Notes under the pieces: generated by a model | Told to the model about the DNA's origin: nothing | Databases searched by the model: none | The model's input: only the letters and a program-made list of their open reading frames with translations | Translations under genes and position numbers: made by a program | From: Mesostigma viride | Taxonomy: Eukaryota > Streptophyta > Mesostigmatophyceae > Mesostigmatales > Mesostigmataceae | NCBI GenBank assembly: GCA_009746045.1 | Contig: RPFO01000027.1 | Location: 907,138 to 971,137, forward strand | Length of the DNA stretch: 64,000 nt | Direction of reading: 5' to 3' | In this document: in pieces, positions 32,340-42,465 of the stretch | Layout: every line of letters begins with the position of its first letter | Numbering within the stretch: the stretch's first letter is position 1

Positions 32340-33865
32340 TTTGCCCGCAAACGCGAGAGCCGGTCAAGGGAGAAAGCCGGATCCTCACCCTCGGCGACGG
32401 TGAACGCTCCATTCCATTCCGCGATGGCCTTGACGTGCTCAACTGGGTACTCCAGCCGCAGTTGCTGCCACAGCTGCTCTGCCGGGTCGACATCGAAGAT
32501 GATCGAGTCGAGATCCGGTGTGCCCATGTCCGTGAGCGCAAACCATATGTCCGTGCGATGACATCGGTCCACGAGCGCTCGGTAATGCTGGACCAAAACC
32601 TGGACCTTCTTCTTGGTCAGGTCATGGAAAAAAAGGTGAATAAAATCCATCACCATCTCATGGCGAAGAGGATACCCCGAGGCATAACGATAAGTGTTAC
32701 AATGAGCTCGGAAGAGCTCATAGGCTTCCTCTAAAGTCGCACCCGTGCCTGCTGAGGTGAACTTCTCGCGAAGCTCCACCTTGGGCAGCGATGGCACACG
32801 AGTGGATTCGCCATGCACGCCGTACGGCATGCGGTGGGGTCGCTGGACGTCGTCGCCCTCACCCCATGGTATGCTGGCTACCTCCCGATCGACTTGGCCC
32901 CAGCCGAAGTCTGACCGAGTGCCGCCAAGCCTGGGCCGCCCTGCGGTGCCACCCAACGGCGTTGCTGCCGCCGTCATGGGTGGCCGACCTGTGCTAAACA
33001 AGCCACCTGATGCTCCCCCCCTGGGGGCTGCACCATACCCGCCGCGCCACGATAACGTGCCTTGGTTGGGTGCCCGTAGGTTCCCCCCCAGCGTATAAGA
33101 TGCGTCGGCAGTCGACCGGGTGCCTACCCGACCGACGTTCGGCTGCAGCTCGTCATCCTGCGCCATTTCCCCGTCGCCCCGCCGTTGACCGCTTGGTCCG
33201 ACGCGTGGCTGACTGGGCTCAACGTTGCGTAGTGGACCTGTCCCACTGCGCTCTTCGTCGAAGTGTCCGCGTTGGTCGCGCAGCGCCTCATGTCGCCGCG
33301 CTTCCTCGGCAGCGGCCTCCTCGTCGGCAGCCTGCCTGGCCTCGGCGTCGCGTTGGGCCGCAGCTTGGCAGGCGCGTGCAGCTTCCGTGGTTGCCTCCGC
33401 CTGCCGCCGTTGCTCAGCGCGCTCCGTAGCACGCCTCGCTTCAGCCGTAGATTCCGCGCGCTCCAAAGCAAGTCGCACAGTTTCTTCAACAAGCGTCGCC
33501 TGTTGCGATAACTGCGTCGCTTGCTGAGCTCGGAGTGCCGCCAGCTCTGCCGCTTGCTCTTGCAGCAGGCGCAGCACTTGGGTAAGAGCACCACCGTCCC
33601 CTGCCGAAGAAAGGGAAGGCGCTCCATTACCTAACAAAGCGGTGTCCGCACTAGTGCCGAGACGACCGCTGGGCGGGTCAGTTGCTTGACCGCCCGTAGC
33701 TGCCGGCGCTGACCCACCACTGCCTGATGCTGTGGGGTCAGTTCCTGACATGTTGATGGTGGTATCGACCCTGGAGAGCTCCTGCCCGTCGGTGTCGACG
33801 CCCGTGTTGGCACAGCCTGCGTGGCTTGCCAAAAACGCTGTGACCGACCTAGTGTGATATGACAT
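32234..33865 (-). CDS. Gypsy-1 Gag
   Basis: About 543 aa from the ATG at 33,865. The N-terminal third is Ser/Gly/Ala-rich, then a long heptad-like Ala/Glu/Arg helix (LLQEQAAELAALRAQQATQ onward, about 100 residues), probably a coiled coil for Gag assembly. A Gly/Arg-rich linker follows. The C-terminal part (ATLEEAYELFRAHCNTYRYA, HEMVMDFIHLFFHDLTKK) fits a Ty3-like capsid region. It ends at 32,234 after leaving the frame of the zinc knuckle, which lies in the next ORF. Confidence 0.75.
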   Translation of the reverse strand: MSYHTRSVTAFLASHAGCANTGVDTDGQELSRVDTTINMSGTDPTASGSGGSAPAATGGQATDPPSGRLGTSADTALLGNGAPSLSSAGDGGALTQVLRLLQEQAAELAALRAQQATQLSQQATLVEETVRLALERAESTAEARRATERAEQRRQAEATTEAARACQAAAQRDAEARQAADEEAAAEEARRHEALRDQRGHFDEERSGTGPLRNVEPSQPRVGPSGQRRGDGEMAQDDELQPNVGRVGTRSTADASYTLGGNLRAPNQGTLSWRGGYGAAPRGGASGGLFSTGRPPMTAAATPLGGTAGRPRLGGTRSDFGWGQVDREVASIPWGEGDDVQRPHRMPYGVHGESTRVPSLPKVELREKFTSAGTGATLEEAYELFRAHCNTYRYASGYPLRHEMVMDFIHLFFHDLTKKKVQVLVQHYRALVDRCHRTDIWFALTDMGTPDLDSIIFDVDPAEQLWQQLRLEYPVEHVKAIAEWNGAFTVAEGEDPAFSLDRLSRLRAKCLIIRRPRLAGYGGVQCPCWPSIFRSRPVGSGLW

Positions 33866-33877
33866 AAACTGCCACAA

Positions 33878-36059
33878 CCACTACCAAGTAGCAACGGTCT
33901 AATCTGAAAGACTTAATGGTTGATCAGGCCACTATGTGTGCTAGTCTTCCCCAGAAAACTGCACACCGTCTCTCTTTGCTGAAATGAAAATGTTCCTTTG
34001 CAGATGGAGCTAGTCTCTTCGAGTAATGAAAAGAGGGCTCTCAGCCGAGGACAAGGAACTGTCCCTCGTGCCTGATGACCACCTTCTTGATCCCCTTGTG
34101 TACCGTCGCGTGCCGCGTTTGAATATCCTTGCTGGGGCGTTAGCTAGACGCTCCAACTACTCTAATTGCGACAATATGATGGTGCAAGAGGGTGCTTTTG
34201 CCTCCCCTGCTATAGAACAATGCTTTCACAACACACACTTTGCACAGTCTGATGATGAAGCCGCACATGCGGAATTTATTGAGAAAGTTAATACAATTAC
34301 AACACGTTGATAGTCTCAATATCGATGCACTCCATGCTCACGAGCCCGCAGTTAGGCAGCGCTCCATGACATGCTACCGGCCTTGCTCCCAAGGAAAGGG
34401 AGAAACACGAAGGCCACTAACGAGAGACTCGAAGAGACTACACGCTGCGTGAGAGTCCTCTTCGACTATGAACCAAACCATTCGTCATGCCACACGCATG
34501 ACACACGCCACACTTGTCAGTCCAGCCAGGAATGCCAAAACTATCTTGCTGCCTGAACCATGCAAATAGAAACCGCATTCCAGTTGCCGTCCTGGCTTTC
34601 TACCACACATGCCAACAAAAGCAGGAAGGCATCCCGACAAATCTAAATTGCTACCCTGTTGCCGATCTCATCTCCTAGAGGCTCCGGCATTTCTGTCCCT
34701 GGGAATGTCCGGCATTGAGTCACGTCCACCAAGGTCGAAGCATAATATCCTTCAGACAATCTGCACGCTCACACCTTGCGTGTGAGTGGCCCAGCAAACA
34801 TTGCGTCTAATCGTTCCTTTCTAGAAGAAATCCCTTTGTAGGGCTGCCAGCGATTTCGCATTCATTCCAGCGATCTGGCTGCGCACCGCAAATTGTCCTT
34901 TTCCATTTTCTGTCCAGTCCTCATAACGTTGACCCGCTATTCTACACCACAAAGACACCTGGCCTGTCAATAGCCTCGGCGCTGTTGAAGTCCAGCAGTC
35001 CAGCTTCAGCTCCAGCTGTCCACTAACACGCGTATGATCCTCTCGACGCTGCGCACTTGTGCTGCCGTCCGCTCAAGTCAGTGCTGCGCGCCCAGCTGTG
35101 CCTGGCCCGGCGCGCATGCACGTACACTTTCGTCCGCTCTTATGCTGCAAGTGCTAGTGTCCCCCCCCGGTCACTAGCCTTTGTCGAAAATGCGTAGAAA
35201 ACAAATTCCTTGCGCACGTCACCGGTCTTGTGCATAGTGGGCGCCGCCCGGATGACATAGCTCGCGTCCGTGACAACGTGTCTATTAATTAATTAATTCA
35301 TTAATTTGTGTTCGCTTGACAGATAAAGCTTGAAGTTTAGCTTGTCGGAAATTAGACAATGTTATGATTGGCTGATGTCTAGAGTGGCGCTAGTGGCGCC
35401 AGCCGCCAGGCTTGAGCTTTGAGCAGTATAGAAGGATGAGCAACGAACCATGGTGGTCGTTGTTCGTCCGTTTCTCTCCCTCACAACTGGTTTGTTGTCT
35501 TCATGGGGTGAAATAGTTCGAGCAGCCCGGAGCAGCCCCCGTGAGTGGTTGCATGCAGTCAGTTGCCACGAGGATGGACTGACGGATATGACAATGTATT
35601 GGTTTTGGCCGACATGTGTGTAAGACTGAGAACGAGACAAGGGACAGGGCCTTCGGGCAACCCTGGTCGTCGTTGGCATGCGTGCTAGTAGGAACTAGGT
35701 CGGGAACACACGCGCACTGCCGTCACAAGGGACCTGCAGTGGCGTCACCCAAGGGGCCTCACAGCTGCTCTTATAACTACAACATTACAACTCGACAGTC
35801 TTTGTAATTCGTCATGTATCTCATTGGAATTGAAAGGTCTTTCTTTTGGTTGCTTTGATGATAAAGCATTGTCTCAAGAATCGGCTGATTGGGCCGGATT
35901 GCCTGTCATGAAGGTGGCGGTGCCGTAAAGGACCGCACCTTTCATTCTCATTTAAAAAGGTGGCATATCACACACATGATTACTGCTGATAGTGGATGCA
36001 TTCCAAGTAACGGTAATGACCAGTCCAGGATGATATGGCACGCAAACGCGACAGCACAT
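33878..36059. other. Unassigned region right of Gypsy-1
   Basis: No convincing gene. It may hold the Gypsy-1 leader and 5' LTR, but I could not define one. A 94-codon frame at 34,026-34,310 starts with ATG and has no recognisable motif. At about 35,276-35,310 ACGTGTCTATTAATTAATTA is the extreme 3' end of a LINE-A. Confidence 0.4.
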
Positions 36060-36630
36060 ATTCCATGATGGACGGGTGGAGTGCCGGAGGAAGCCGCGTA
36101 ATCAAACTAACCTAACTCTAAGCTATCTAGTCTAGAAAATCCTAACTACACTACAGTACTGTACTCATCAAAACACCTCCTCCTCTTGGGGGGAGGTGGC
36201 TTGCCCACAGGGTCGGGCGTGTGAGCCTTGACAATCTTCTGCCACCGCGTCTTGTCCTGCATGGCAGTCCAAAGACGGGAGAGAGAGTGGATACGGTGTT
36301 CAAACTGGGCTGGGACCACTAGGTCGTCCAGCAACATCTGGATGTAGTTCGTGACAGGTTTCCCTACCCTTTTGGGAATGCCCTTGGGGCCAGGCCAGGT
36401 TAGAATGTGTCGCCCTGGCTGGCCAAGCCGCTGGGGGCCGGCCAGACCAAGGGCGGTGTCGACCTGGCTGGTGCGAGCAAGGTGTCCTACAAATGCTATC
36501 CTACGCTGCCTAATCTCGTCCGAAATATGAGGCATACCATGATACAAAGACTCTGATGACGGACGCTCGGAAAAACCTACGGACCTGTCGGAGCATCCTG
36601 TAAACCGTGCCGTTGAGCTAGCCTAGCTGC
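36060..36630 (-). mobile_element. LINE-B 3' fragment
   Basis: Minus-strand C-terminal domain, well preserved: frame 36,547-36,146 contains RRIAFVGHLARTSQVDTALG, LDDLVVPAQFEHRIHSLS and TPDPVGKPPPPKRRR, then stop. The tail is missing and the upstream RT frame is broken. Confidence 0.85.
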
Positions 36631-36671
36631 CAGTTTGGGTGTGAATGTCCACGCCTCGGCGCCATACGTGT

Positions 36672-36835
36672 ATGGAATGGATGGTGTAAGCTATCTAGGT
36701 CCTAGTTACAGGGGTGTGGGCACCTCGGCCCGAATCGCTATGAATGCCATACACGGTCACACGCGGAGCCCCCACAGACTTGGGGGTGGTCTCCGTCATC
36801 ACTACTTGCCATCTATCCTTGCGTACTGGTCATTA
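36672..36835 (-). mobile_element. LINE-A 3' fragment
   Basis: Last LINE-A codons and proximal 3' UTR only, inserted in or joined to LINE-B at about 36,670. Confidence 0.7.
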
Positions 36836-37010
36836 ATTAATTAATTAACTAACTAGGAACATGACTCCGTTGGGAGTATATGTAGCACATAGCCCTTGAG
36901 AAGGGGCATATGGCCTATATAGGGAGGGGAAAGAAACAATTGCGGATCATGGCCTGCCTAGCTTGCTTAAGGCATGGCCCGCCGACACACAAGCTGACAT
37001 CATCCTAACT
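36832..37010 (-). mobile_element. LINE-D-type 3' end, copy 2
   Basis: TTAA tail, GGAACATGACTCCGTTGGGA hairpin and GAGAAGGGGCATATGGCCT as at 25,080-25,150. From 37,011 to 37,548 I see nothing identifiable. Confidence 0.55.
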
Positions 37011-37548
37011 AAATTAATTAACACCGGCATGCATCACACGCCGGCCTGAACAGTGCTGAAAACGCCACCACAAACAACTTGGCCACGCACCCCCAGGCTA
37101 GTGCGTTAACCGTACAGGTAGTTGTACAAGGTTCCCAAGACTGACAAACATAAAACTCGCCCATCGACCCCTTGGGCCGGTCCGAATCCACTATACAATA
37201 TTTTAATTAATCACGACTCACTAAAGAACCCAAATCAGCCAAAGATTCGTCAAGCAACCAGCCGACCCTACAGGTCCCCACCTAGCCTCAGCTGGTGCAA
37301 CCAAACATGAATCTTTGCAAGCAAGTCGTATAATACCTACAATTAATTTTCTCGGACCACTCATCAATAGCCACCGACCCTTATATAGACAACTGGGTCA
37401 TCCAAGGAAAATTCAGGCGAACAGGAAACCCTTTGTACAGATCGAATTAGTCAGCCCATGTCGCAGACAGCCTTCCACATCCAGGCCAAGGCATATATAG
37501 CGGCCCTATCTTTCCCGCATGCGTTAATTAAGTGCAATGTATAAGGAT

Positions 37549-37560
37549 ATGGTTGCGATG
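37549..37560 (+). repeat. 12-bp target site duplication of LINE-B, left copy
   Basis: ATGGTTGCGATG here and at 49,978-49,989, directly flanking the LINE-B insertion that contains Gypsy-2. Confidence 0.85.
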
Positions 37561-38348
37561 GTGATGGTGATTGGGGCCTCCAGTAAACCACCGCTGCCGC
37601 GCCTGCTCGACGGGACGGAGGTCCCGTTCCGCGACCGCTTCAAGCTGTTGGGGAGCTGGCTTCCGGACACCGCCGACGATGTGGACACCCGCATCGGCCT
37701 TGCCTGGGCCAAGCTCCGTTCGCTCACACCCTACTGGCGCTCGAAGGGCCTGGGCGGGCACCGCAAGCGCATGCTCTTGATCAAGGTCCTCGTCCTCACG
37801 GTGCTCACGTATGGCGCCGAGGCGTGGACCCTCCCACGGTCCCACCCAAACTGGCAGCTAGGCTAGACGGCACGGTTTACAGGATGCTCCGACAGGTCCT
37901 TAACGTAGGTTTTTCCGAGCGTCCGTCATCAGAGTCTTTGTATCATGGCATGCCTCGTGTTTCGGACGAGATTAGGCAGCGTAGGATAGCATTTGTAGGA
38001 CACCTTGCCCGCACCAGCCAGGTCGACACCACCCTTGGTCTGGCCGGCCCCCAGCGGCTTGGCCAGCCAGGGCGGCACATTCTGACCTGGCCTGGCCCCG
38101 AGGACATTCCCAAAAGGGTAGGGAAACCTGTCACGAACTACGTTCAGATGTTGCTGGACGACCTAGTGGTCCCAGCCCAGTTTGAGCACCGCATCCACTC
38201 TCTCTCCCGTCTTTGGACTGCCATGCAGGACAAGACGCGGTGGAAGAAGATTGTCAAGGCACACACGCCCGACCCTGTGGGCAAGCCACCTCCCCCCAAG
38301 CGGAGGAGGCGTTTTGATGAGTAGTGTCGTTAGGATTTTCTAGATAGC
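37561..38348 (+). mobile_element. LINE-B insertion, 5' part (interrupted by Gypsy-2)
   Basis: 5'-truncated LINE-B beginning within the post-YADD region and running through the C-terminal domain (frame 37,824-38,324: LDGTVYRMLRQVLNVGFS, RRIAFVGHLARTSQVD, PPPPKRRRRFDE, stop). It is interrupted at 38,348 in the 3' UTR by Gypsy-2 and resumes at 49,866. Without Gypsy-2 the copy is about 895 bp. Confidence 0.9.
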
Positions 38349-39016
38349 TGTTACGGCCCAGACCTTTGTATGGGCGTAACAATGCCTTCAATAAATAAGT
38401 CGAAAGTCAGTTGTTATTCGTTTGGGACTTTCGATAGCTCGCTTTCATAGTCCGCCGGACTATAGGACTCAGTTCGGGACTTATTTGGGAATTTGTCCTA
38501 AGTTCGGGACTTGTGTGTGTTTATTTGGTGCTTTGTATGTTCCGGACCAGTTATTTTGGGCCTAGCCAGAAGTACGAGATCTTCTAGGGGCCGGACCGGC
38601 CCTAGACGTTAGACAGAACCTATTGGGGCTTGACGGCAGTATCTGGAAGATCGGCGCGCATGTCGGCGCGCCTGCACACCAACTTGCCAGCTTGGTAGCG
38701 CAGCTAGGTGAAATTGGTCTGTGGACGATGGACTCTCTCTCTTTGGTTTGATGATTAATGAAACGAGTGTTGACGACTCTCTCAGACCAAGGGGCACTAT
38801 TCCGGATGCCATTTGCCTCATGACATGCCGTGTTATATAGCTAGATTAATTAATCATGCTATAAGGCCTAGCTGAGAACAAACCGCTGCTCAGTTAGTCA
38901 ATTTACTGCGATCTTTGCTTGCTATCGCGGTACGCGGATGCGCGGCTATGCCGGCTTATTAAACTGCACCTTATACTAGATTAGATCTTTCGCACCGTCC
39001 GGCTCGGGACGTAACA
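38349..39016 (+). repeat. Gypsy-2 5' LTR
   Basis: 668 bp, starts TGTTACG and ends CGTAACA (inverted 7-bp termini). Identical by eye to the 3' LTR except for a 3-bp TAG difference near 38,603. It contains AATAAATAAG near the start. Confidence 0.95.
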
Positions 39017-39017
39017 C

Positions 39018-39035
39018 TGGATCGGAGGTAGTTCT
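39018..39035 (+). other. Putative primer-binding site of Gypsy-2
   Basis: TGGATCGGAGGTAGTTC starts one base after the 5' LTR, in the usual place and with the TGG that pairs with tRNA 3' CCA. I do not assign the tRNA. Confidence 0.55.
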
Positions 39036-39728
39036 AGAGGTTTTCCACAGGTGCTCGCGAAGAGCCCTTGTGTTTAAGCCGCTAGGTGCATTCTTAATAG
39101 CGCAGGGCCTGCGCAGGACCGGCCCAATATTTAGTGAGATAGAAAGCCGAGTTCGACCCGCCAGCCTGGGCAGCTGGCTGTGGTGAAAGGCGGCATCGTC
39201 TAGCTGAAAGGGCGGTCATAGTGTAGGGCTTAGAAGCATCACCTGTCGACTGGGCACCGACGGGGAGCTCGGCTCTGCACCACTACAAGGAATCGGCGCC
39301 ACAAGCTAGGGAGGAAAGTCGGCTGCGCAACGCCAAGGTACGTTTTGTCATGCAGTATGTGGTAGTAGCTTGCAGCCAACCGCTTTGCTCCGACTCTCTT
39401 ACCTGCAACGCGTAGGATGTGCGCCCATCCTTGTTGTTTTGTTTGTGAATTTGTCGTTTCTGTGACGTATTGTGACTAGCGTCCTGGCTGCGAAAGCTGT
39501 GGGCGCTGGTAGGGTGGTTTCCGTGGCTTCGTCCTTGCGAAAAGGCGGGCAGTTATCACGGAGGCTACCCTCTTGTATGGAATTAGGGGCGCGAAGCTCC
39601 TGATTTCTGTGATAGTGATTAGATTAGAGCCAGTTGGCATCCCACCCCTGTGACAGGTCACACACTAGAGGTAAAAAGGTTCCTTTCTCTTTTCTATCTC
39701 TGTCTGCTGGCAATAGACAACGTGTGTG

Positions 39729-40151
39729 ATGGCTAATAGTAATAATAGAAATAATAATAGATATAATAATGGACTTGGGGGTTGGGATAGTGATGTATCT
39801 AGGCAACTTTACTATGCTGTGGCACATGATGGAGGCACAGGGAAAGTAGGTATTTTCTATAGCTGGGTAGACTGCAAGAACTATATAGTGGATAGGCATA
39901 GGGCTATCTTTAAGGGATTCAAGACAGCATGGGAAGCAGATAGGTTTATCCAGGAATACATGACACGTCCAGTAGGCTTGCACGTAGAGGCACCACCTCA
40001 GGAGATTAGGACTCGCCCAATGCCTAGGGGCCGTAGCTGTGCACCCAATAGTGCAACAGTAGAGAGCAGGACGGGGGACACACAGGCTGTCACAGTCACG
40101 TTCAGCCAACTCACTGTCAGCACCCCACCTAGGCAGCCACCTAGTTTCTAG
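39729..40151 (+). CDS. Gypsy-2 ORF-A: RNase H1 / caulimovirus-type hybrid-binding domain protein
   Basis: 140 aa from ATG 39,729 to TAG 40,151. The Asn-rich N-terminus is followed by LYYAVAHDGGTGKVGIFYSW, then DCKNYIVDRHRA, IFKGFKTAWEADRFIQEYM. The order Tyr-Ala-Val, Gly-(I/V)-Phe/Tyr-x-x-Trp, x-Cys, Phe-Lys-x-Phe-Lys-Thr, Glu-Ala is that of the small N-terminal domain of eukaryotic RNase H1 and of caulimovirus P6 (the 'Cauli_VI' family), which binds RNA/DNA hybrids or dsRNA. No catalytic RNase H part follows. It precedes gag inside the element, so it is carried by it. A role in handling the RNA/cDNA hybrid or in polycistronic translation is inference. Confidence 0.85.
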   Translation: MANSNNRNNNRYNNGLGGWDSDVSRQLYYAVAHDGGTGKVGIFYSWVDCKNYIVDRHRAIFKGFKTAWEADRFIQEYMTRPVGLHVEAPPQEIRTRPMPRGRSCAPNSATVESRTGDTQAVTVTFSQLTVSTPPRQPPSF

Positions 40152-40310
40152 AGGAGTAGAGTACTAATTATAGCTTACTATATAATAGCTACATTAGCAG
40201 TATAACGTAGGGCAGTCGCTTGGTTGATTGCTTGTGGGCATGTGCATGGCATTTTCCTCCTTCTTCCTCTCTCCTTCCTTCCTTCTCTTGTGGATGTGGT
40301 ACTGGTAAAC

Positions 40311-40379
40311 ATGCCGCGGGGTAAAAAGAAGCGCGGCACGACTAGGAGTCATTCCGAGGAGGGGTGCAGACTTGGATAG
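40311..40379 (+). CDS. Short ORF upstream of gag, possible broken Gag start
   Basis: ATG at 40,311 gives a 22-residue basic peptide starting MPRGKKKRG. It stops at 40,379 while overlapping, in another frame, the open gag frame that begins before 40,372. Either a true upstream ORF or the original Gag N-terminus separated by one base. Confidence 0.4.
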   Translation: MPRGKKKRGTTRSHSEEGCRLG

Positions 40380-42465
40380 GCAGGGCAGCCCAGAGTACCA
40401 AGTACAGGAGGTATCACAACAGGGCTCGTCCTACCAGCAAGGCAGTCCTGTAGGTCACCCAGGTGAGCTGGCTAGTACCTCCCGTGAGCCGCGAAGGCCA
40501 CGAGGAGCGGATAGGATGGATAATAGCGAGGAATACCAGCCGCAGCGAATGCAGGCTGAGTATAACCAGCTGATGGAACGGGCAGGTGATGAGACCCGGC
40601 CCAGATCGAATCCCACGAGTGCAGCCCAGCACCAGTCAGTGCAGCCGCAGCAACGCCCGCCCGGGCAGCCGCAGCAGCACCCAGTGCAGTCCCCACAGCA
40701 GCATTCGGAACAGCAACAGCCGTTGTCGCAGCAGTGGCAGCAGCATCCAGTACAGCAGCAGCAGCCACCGCCGCCGCAGCAGCAACAGTGGCAGCAGCAG
40801 CCAGTACAGCAGCAGCAGCCACCGCCGCCGCCGCAGCAACAGTGGCAGCAGCCGCAGCAGCTTCCGCCGTTGCAGCAGCAGCAGCAGCCGCTAAGCCAGC
40901 CGACCGGGTCGCAGATGTATGGTCCGCTTAGTCAGAACGCGACCTATTATCACGCGCAACGTGCCCAACGATTACAACATCCCTGGGCGAGCGGTCGACG
41001 GGTTTCTTTTGGCAGTGACCTGCAGTCCAATGCGACATCGCTGTGGACCCAGGACGAGGCTAGGGTTCCACCGCCGGTATACGATGAGGCTAGGCCCGCG
41101 TCGTCCCATCCGGCGCGCAATGTCCCAGCAGCCGGACCTGCGCGGCCGAGCGTGTCGCATGGCAATAACCTCAACTTGAGTCGCATGGCACCCAGTGATC
41201 CTGGCTACGCGCATCCCTCGTCTGTCTGGCTACAACGCAGCGCGACTAGGTCAGCGCCTGCATCGGCAGATGACTCGTTGTCGATCTTTAATGTTCCGCC
41301 GTATCGCGCAGTGGGCGGACCTCGGGCCGACGCGTTTAAGGCGCCGCCCATGCCTGACTTTAAACCAGTGCCCAAGCTGCGCGCGACTATGAACCCTCGC
41401 GAGATCGACGAATGGACGCGTATGTGGGTACAGATCTACTGGGCGTGGTGCAACCACAATGGGTGGGAGCTAGCTACCGAGGTTCTTATCTCCTACGTCG
41501 TCACCAACTGCATGGATCCCTCAGTGGTCGGCATACTCAACTGTGAGAGTGTCGCGTCGCGCTTGTACCCTCGCACAGTAGAGGAGCTACTAGAGCGCAT
41601 TGAGCGCAAGCTGGTGCCCCCTGACTGGAAGCTCCACGAGCGTCTGGCTTTTTCCAAGCTACGCCAAGGCACCACACCGTTCCGCGAGTTTCTGACAGAG
41701 TTTGAAGCATTCTCGGCTCGCCTTGAGGACTTGACCTGGACCGAATATAGGTCGCGGTTCATTGAGGCGCTGAGTCCGGAACTCCTAGATGAGGTGCTAA
41801 AGCGCTTTGCTGAGATACCGTGGGAGCAGTGGGATGTGATCGAGATCCAGCAGTACCTTCTAAAGGTGTCAGATGTGCTCGCACGCCGCCGCGCAGCAGT
41901 CACCTATCGGCATGCTGGTGCTGCACCGCGTCGCGTCCACTTCACTACGGTGGACCAAGATGGGTCCTCTGAGGACATTATCGATCGCGAGCAGGAGGAC
42001 GGCGAGTATGAAGCGCCCCAGGTCAATGCAATCGATGCGTCCAAGGCGCGATGCTTCCGGTGCGGCGAGGTCGGTCATCTCAAGAAGGACTGCTCGCGAC
42101 CACCACGGGATCGCGATCGTGGCGACGAGCAGACGTCACCCCGTTTCTCCGGGCCTGCCTTCGGTAAGCGCCCAGACCGGCCTCGCAACGCGGGCGAGCG
42201 CGCAGCCAAGTTGCAGGACGCCCGGCAGCGTCCCACGCAGCACCAGACGCCCCGCGCTACGGGTCCTTCGTTCCAGCGGGTGAACCGCGAGTTGAATGAG
42301 TTGTTCTCACAGCAACAGGACTCGGGTAATGGCGCCTCGGGGGTTATGGATGGCAAGGCGGTCGCCGGCTATGGGCATGGCGACGAGGAGGATGAGGTGG
42401 AGGGGGAAGAGTGGACCGGGCGGTCGAACGAGGCGGTCTCCCGGCCCTCCGTTCCTCGTGCGTAG
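40372..42465 (+). CDS. Gypsy-2 Gag with CCHC knuckle
   Basis: Frame open from about 40,372; the first in-frame ATG is 40,516 (MDNSEEYQPQ). Gln/Pro-rich low-complexity N-terminus from CAG-type repeats (40,640-40,900). The capsid region has EIDEWTRMWVQIYWAWCNHN, LFAFSKLRQGTTPF-like helices and YRSRFIEALSPELLDEV, a typical retrotransposon Gag fold pattern. Zinc knuckle CFRCGEVGHLKKDC at about 42,054-42,095. Gag ends at TAG 42,465; pol overlaps from 42,411 in the -1 frame. No canonical slippery heptamer was found in the overlap. Confidence 0.85.
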   Translation: MDRQGSPEYQVQEVSQQGSSYQQGSPVGHPGELASTSREPRRPRGADRMDNSEEYQPQRMQAEYNQLMERAGDETRPRSNPTSAAQHQSVQPQQRPPGQPQQHPVQSPQQHSEQQQPLSQQWQQHPVQQQQPPPPQQQQWQQQPVQQQQPPPPPQQQWQQPQQLPPLQQQQQPLSQPTGSQMYGPLSQNATYYHAQRAQRLQHPWASGRRVSFGSDLQSNATSLWTQDEARVPPPVYDEARPASSHPARNVPAAGPARPSVSHGNNLNLSRMAPSDPGYAHPSSVWLQRSATRSAPASADDSLSIFNVPPYRAVGGPRADAFKAPPMPDFKPVPKLRATMNPREIDEWTRMWVQIYWAWCNHNGWELATEVLISYVVTNCMDPSVVGILNCESVASRLYPRTVEELLERIERKLVPPDWKLHERLAFSKLRQGTTPFREFLTEFEAFSARLEDLTWTEYRSRFIEALSPELLDEVLKRFAEIPWEQWDVIEIQQYLLKVSDVLARRRAAVTYRHAGAAPRRVHFTTVDQDGSSEDIIDREQEDGEYEAPQVNAIDASKARCFRCGEVGHLKKDCSRPPRDRDRGDEQTSPRFSGPAFGKRPDRPRNAGERAAKLQDARQRPTQHQTPRATGPSFQRVNRELNELFSQQQDSGNGASGVMDGKAVAGYGHGDEEDEVEGEEWTGRSNEAVSRPSVPRA
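40630..40905 (+). repeat. CAG/CCG-rich low-complexity tract in gag
   Basis: Imperfect CAG, CAA and CCG triplets coding poly-Gln/Pro, including two near-identical blocks around CAGTGGCAGCAGCA (40,732 and 40,788). Confidence 0.85.

Larger units (their letters stand above)
26972..33877 (-). mobile_element. Gypsy-1: decayed Ty3/gypsy element with embedded DNA methyltransferase
   Basis: Minus-strand LTR retrotransposon remnant. Order: gag, CCHC knuckle, aspartic protease, C5-DNA methyltransferase, reverse transcriptase (YIDD), RNase H, and the first residues of the integrase zinc-binding region. The match ends at about 26,990, so integrase and 3' LTR are missing. At least four frame changes break pol (about 30,000, 29,680-29,730, 29,200 and 28,460). 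No LTR pair was found by eye, so the right boundary is only the gag start. Confidence 0.9.

Noticed and set aside
32234-32365. Programmed -1 frameshift between Gypsy-1 gag and pol
   Set aside because: The overlap is in the right (-1) frame, but I found no canonical X-XXY-YYZ heptamer, and the element has other indels, so a simple mutation is equally likely.
34026-34310. 94-codon ATG-started ORF right of Gypsy-1
   Set aside because: No motif or homology recognised; could be chance or part of an LTR/leader region. Left as unassigned.
38609-38821. 70-codon minus-strand ORF in the Gypsy-2 LTR (also at 49,458-49,670)
   Set aside because: Identical in both copies only because the LTRs are identical; antisense to the element and without motif.
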